From positions 1 to 14,100 of the forward strand of contig CAJXTZ010000057.1 in NCBI GenBank assembly GCA_913061345.1: a stretch of 14,100 nucleotides of DNA, read 5' to 3'. Position numbers and translations under genes: made by a program. Positions 13,050 to 14,100 of this stretch are shown here, in pieces; the first letter of the stretch is position 1, and every line of letters starts with the position of its first letter. This DNA is from an uncultured Erythrobacter sp. GTDB taxonomy: Bacteria; Pseudomonadota; Alphaproteobacteria; Sphingomonadales; Sphingomonadaceae. The notes under the pieces were generated by a model. It did no database searches and was not told the origin of the DNA. It saw only the letters and a program-made list of their open reading frames with translations.

Positions 13050-14048
13050 ATGGCGATGGGCAATCTGCTTGAACCGCCGGCCGCACACGCCATGGCGCGA
13101 CTTGCGGATGATACGCCGCGCTTCCTGCTGACAGTCGATACCGAAGAAGATTTCGACTGGGAGCAACCCCTGGCGCGCGATAGCCACGATACCCGCCACG
13201 TCCGCAATCTCGCCAAATTTCAGGAATTTTGCGAAGGCCAGGGCGTTGTCCCGATTTATCTGGTCGACTGGCCCATCGCCAATTCTCGTACGGCGCAGGA
13301 AATATTGCGCGAACCGTTGAGGACGGGCCGCGCGGAAATCGGTGTACAGTTGCACCCTTGGGTGAATCCTCCGTTTCAGGAAGAGGTAACGCAATCGAAC
13401 TCCTTCGCTGGCAACCTGCCAAGGGAGTTGGAAAGCGCCAAGCTGACGGCGTTGCGCGATGCCATAGAAATCGGTTTTGGTATTGCGCCGCTGATATACC
13501 GCGCAGGGCGATACGGGCTTGGACAGAACACCGCAGAACTGCTGGCAGACCACGGAATCGCGATCGACAGCTCGGTCCGTCCCCTGTTCGACTATTCGAG
13601 TGGCGGCGGTCCGGACTATCGCGCGCATCCTGCGCGGCCCTATTGGGTGGACGACGCCAGAACGCTGCTGGAACTGCCTCTCACCAGCGCGTTCTGGGGA
13701 CTGTTTCGACGGCAGGGCGATTTCATCTATCCTCGCCTGTGGCGCACGCCGGCAATGCGCGGCGTACTGGCACGGCTAGGGCTATTGGAACGCGTGCCCC
13801 TCACGCCTGAAGGTGTGAGTGTAGAAGAAGCTATTCGCGGTATCGATATCGCGCTGGACGATGGGCTGCCGGTACTGGTGCTATCATTTCACAGTCCGTC
13901 CTTGCGCCCGGGTTCCACGCCCTATGTGCGCGATGAGGATGATCTGGATGCCCTGTACGATTGGTGGCGGCGCATTTTTGCCTATCTTGACCGGCGCGGG
14001 GTGAAACCCAGCAACTTGCGCGATGTGATGAGTGCCGTGGAGCGCTAA
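13050..14048 (+). CDS. Polysaccharide deacetylase family protein (WalW-like)
   Basis: The 332-aa protein resembles NodB-fold carbohydrate esterases of the WalW-like subgroup, found near exopolysaccharide genes. Motif 1 is LLTVDTEEDFDW, with D30 as the expected catalytic or metal aspartate. Motif 2 is EIGVQLHPWVNPPF with H102. Motif 3 is IYRAGRYGLG (149-158) around R151. The C-terminal histidine is H281 in LSFHSPSL. The usual HxxxH of motif 2 is not obvious, and only one histidine is in place. There is no clear signal peptide, so it may act in the cytosol or be exported by other means. ATG 13050 is preceded by AGGGAG, with a second in-frame ATG at 13056. It follows the kinase-like gene by 31 bp, suggesting joint expression. 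The substrate is unknown. Confidence 0.85.
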   Translation: MAMGNLLEPPAAHAMARLADDTPRFLLTVDTEEDFDWEQPLARDSHDTRHVRNLAKFQEFCEGQGVVPIYLVDWPIANSRTAQEILREPLRTGRAEIGVQLHPWVNPPFQEEVTQSNSFAGNLPRELESAKLTALRDAIEIGFGIAPLIYRAGRYGLGQNTAELLADHGIAIDSSVRPLFDYSSGGGPDYRAHPARPYWVDDARTLLELPLTSAFWGLFRRQGDFIYPRLWRTPAMRGVLARLGLLERVPLTPEGVSVEEAIRGIDIALDDGLPVLVLSFHSPSLRPGSTPYVRDEDDLDALYDWWRRIFAYLDRRGVKPSNLRDVMSAVER

Positions 14049-14085
14049 CGGGAAAGGGTCGTTGTGGGCTCTCACCTCACAAAAA

Positions 14086-14100
14086 TGGTCGGGGAGACAG
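14086..14100 (-). tRNA. 3' end of a tRNA, probably tRNA-Pro (cut by window edge)
   Basis: On the minus strand the last 15 bases read CTGTCTCCCCGACCA. That fits the 3' strand of a T stem, an acceptor strand CTCCCCG, A73 and an encoded CCA. It matches the end of the tRNA-Pro at 1654-1668 at 14 of 15 positions. G72 (implying C1) with A73 is the proline-type end. The anticodon lies outside the window. Confidence 0.62.

Noticed and set aside
12259..13422. Long minus-strand ORFs (up to 387 aa) opposite the kinase-like and deacetylase genes
   Set aside because: They mirror well-supported plus-strand genes in GC-rich DNA, have Arg/Ser/Pro-rich shadow composition and no family motifs.
1..14100. CRISPR array, insertion sequence, toxin-antitoxin or defence island
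   Set aside because: There are no regularly spaced repeats, transposase, nuclease or antitoxin-like pair on either strand. The short repeats present number three and are REP-like.

Overview
The window looks like a stretch of alphaproteobacterial chromosome, most likely from the Sphingomonadales (Erythrobacteraceae-like). That placement is an inference from GC-rich coding sequence, the aroQ-accB-accC order, a GTA-type three-helix holin, a DivJ/PleC-like HisKA segment and Sphingomonad-style small palindromic repeats. No phylogeny was computed. Most of the window is ordinary core metabolism. The accessory-looking stretches are about 1.72-2.2 kb and 5.5-6.6 kb.

Layout. Positions 1-1414 (minus) carry yajC followed by secD, which runs off the left edge, as in the yajC-secD-secF protein-export operon. 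A plus-strand tRNA-Pro(GGG) at 1592-1668 has its own candidate promoter and a strong, probably bidirectional hairpin terminator. About 480 bp of weakly coding sequence follows, with one small membrane-protein ORF. Positions 2202-4929 (minus) hold metY, an O-acetylhomoserine sulfhydrylase, downstream of a two-domain protein that fuses a cytochrome b561 to a YceI lipocalin-like domain through a His/acid-rich linker. A stand-alone phage/GTA-type holin follows on the plus strand (5065-5478).

Positions 5.5-6.6 kb contain two small minus-strand genes, one membrane and one zinc-ribbon-like, set among three short palindromic repeat remnants and an echo of the holin 3' end. From 6630 to 10088 (plus) lies a metabolic block: aroQ (shikimate pathway), accB and accC (biotin carrier and biotin carboxylase of acetyl-CoA carboxylase), and a Na+/Ca2+ exchanger. 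Convergent to it on the minus strand is a tightly coupled pair, an Lrp/AsnC regulator and a GFA-family zinc protein, separated by one nucleotide. Divergent from lrp, on the plus strand, is a 600-aa histidine-kinase-like protein with a CtrA-like box in front of it. It is followed 31 bp later by a polysaccharide deacetylase of the WalW-like type. The window ends inside a second, minus-strand tRNA, probably another tRNA-Pro.

I did not find a CRISPR array, insertion sequence, toxin-antitoxin pair, defence island or biosynthetic cluster, and nothing here is clearly a new multi-gene system. The items most worth a second look are the kinase-like protein whose ATP-binding motifs look degenerate, the CtrA-like box in front of it, the tRNA leader that is complementary to its own CCA end, the overlapping dyads in the lrp leader, and the His/acid-rich linker of the b561-YceI fusion.
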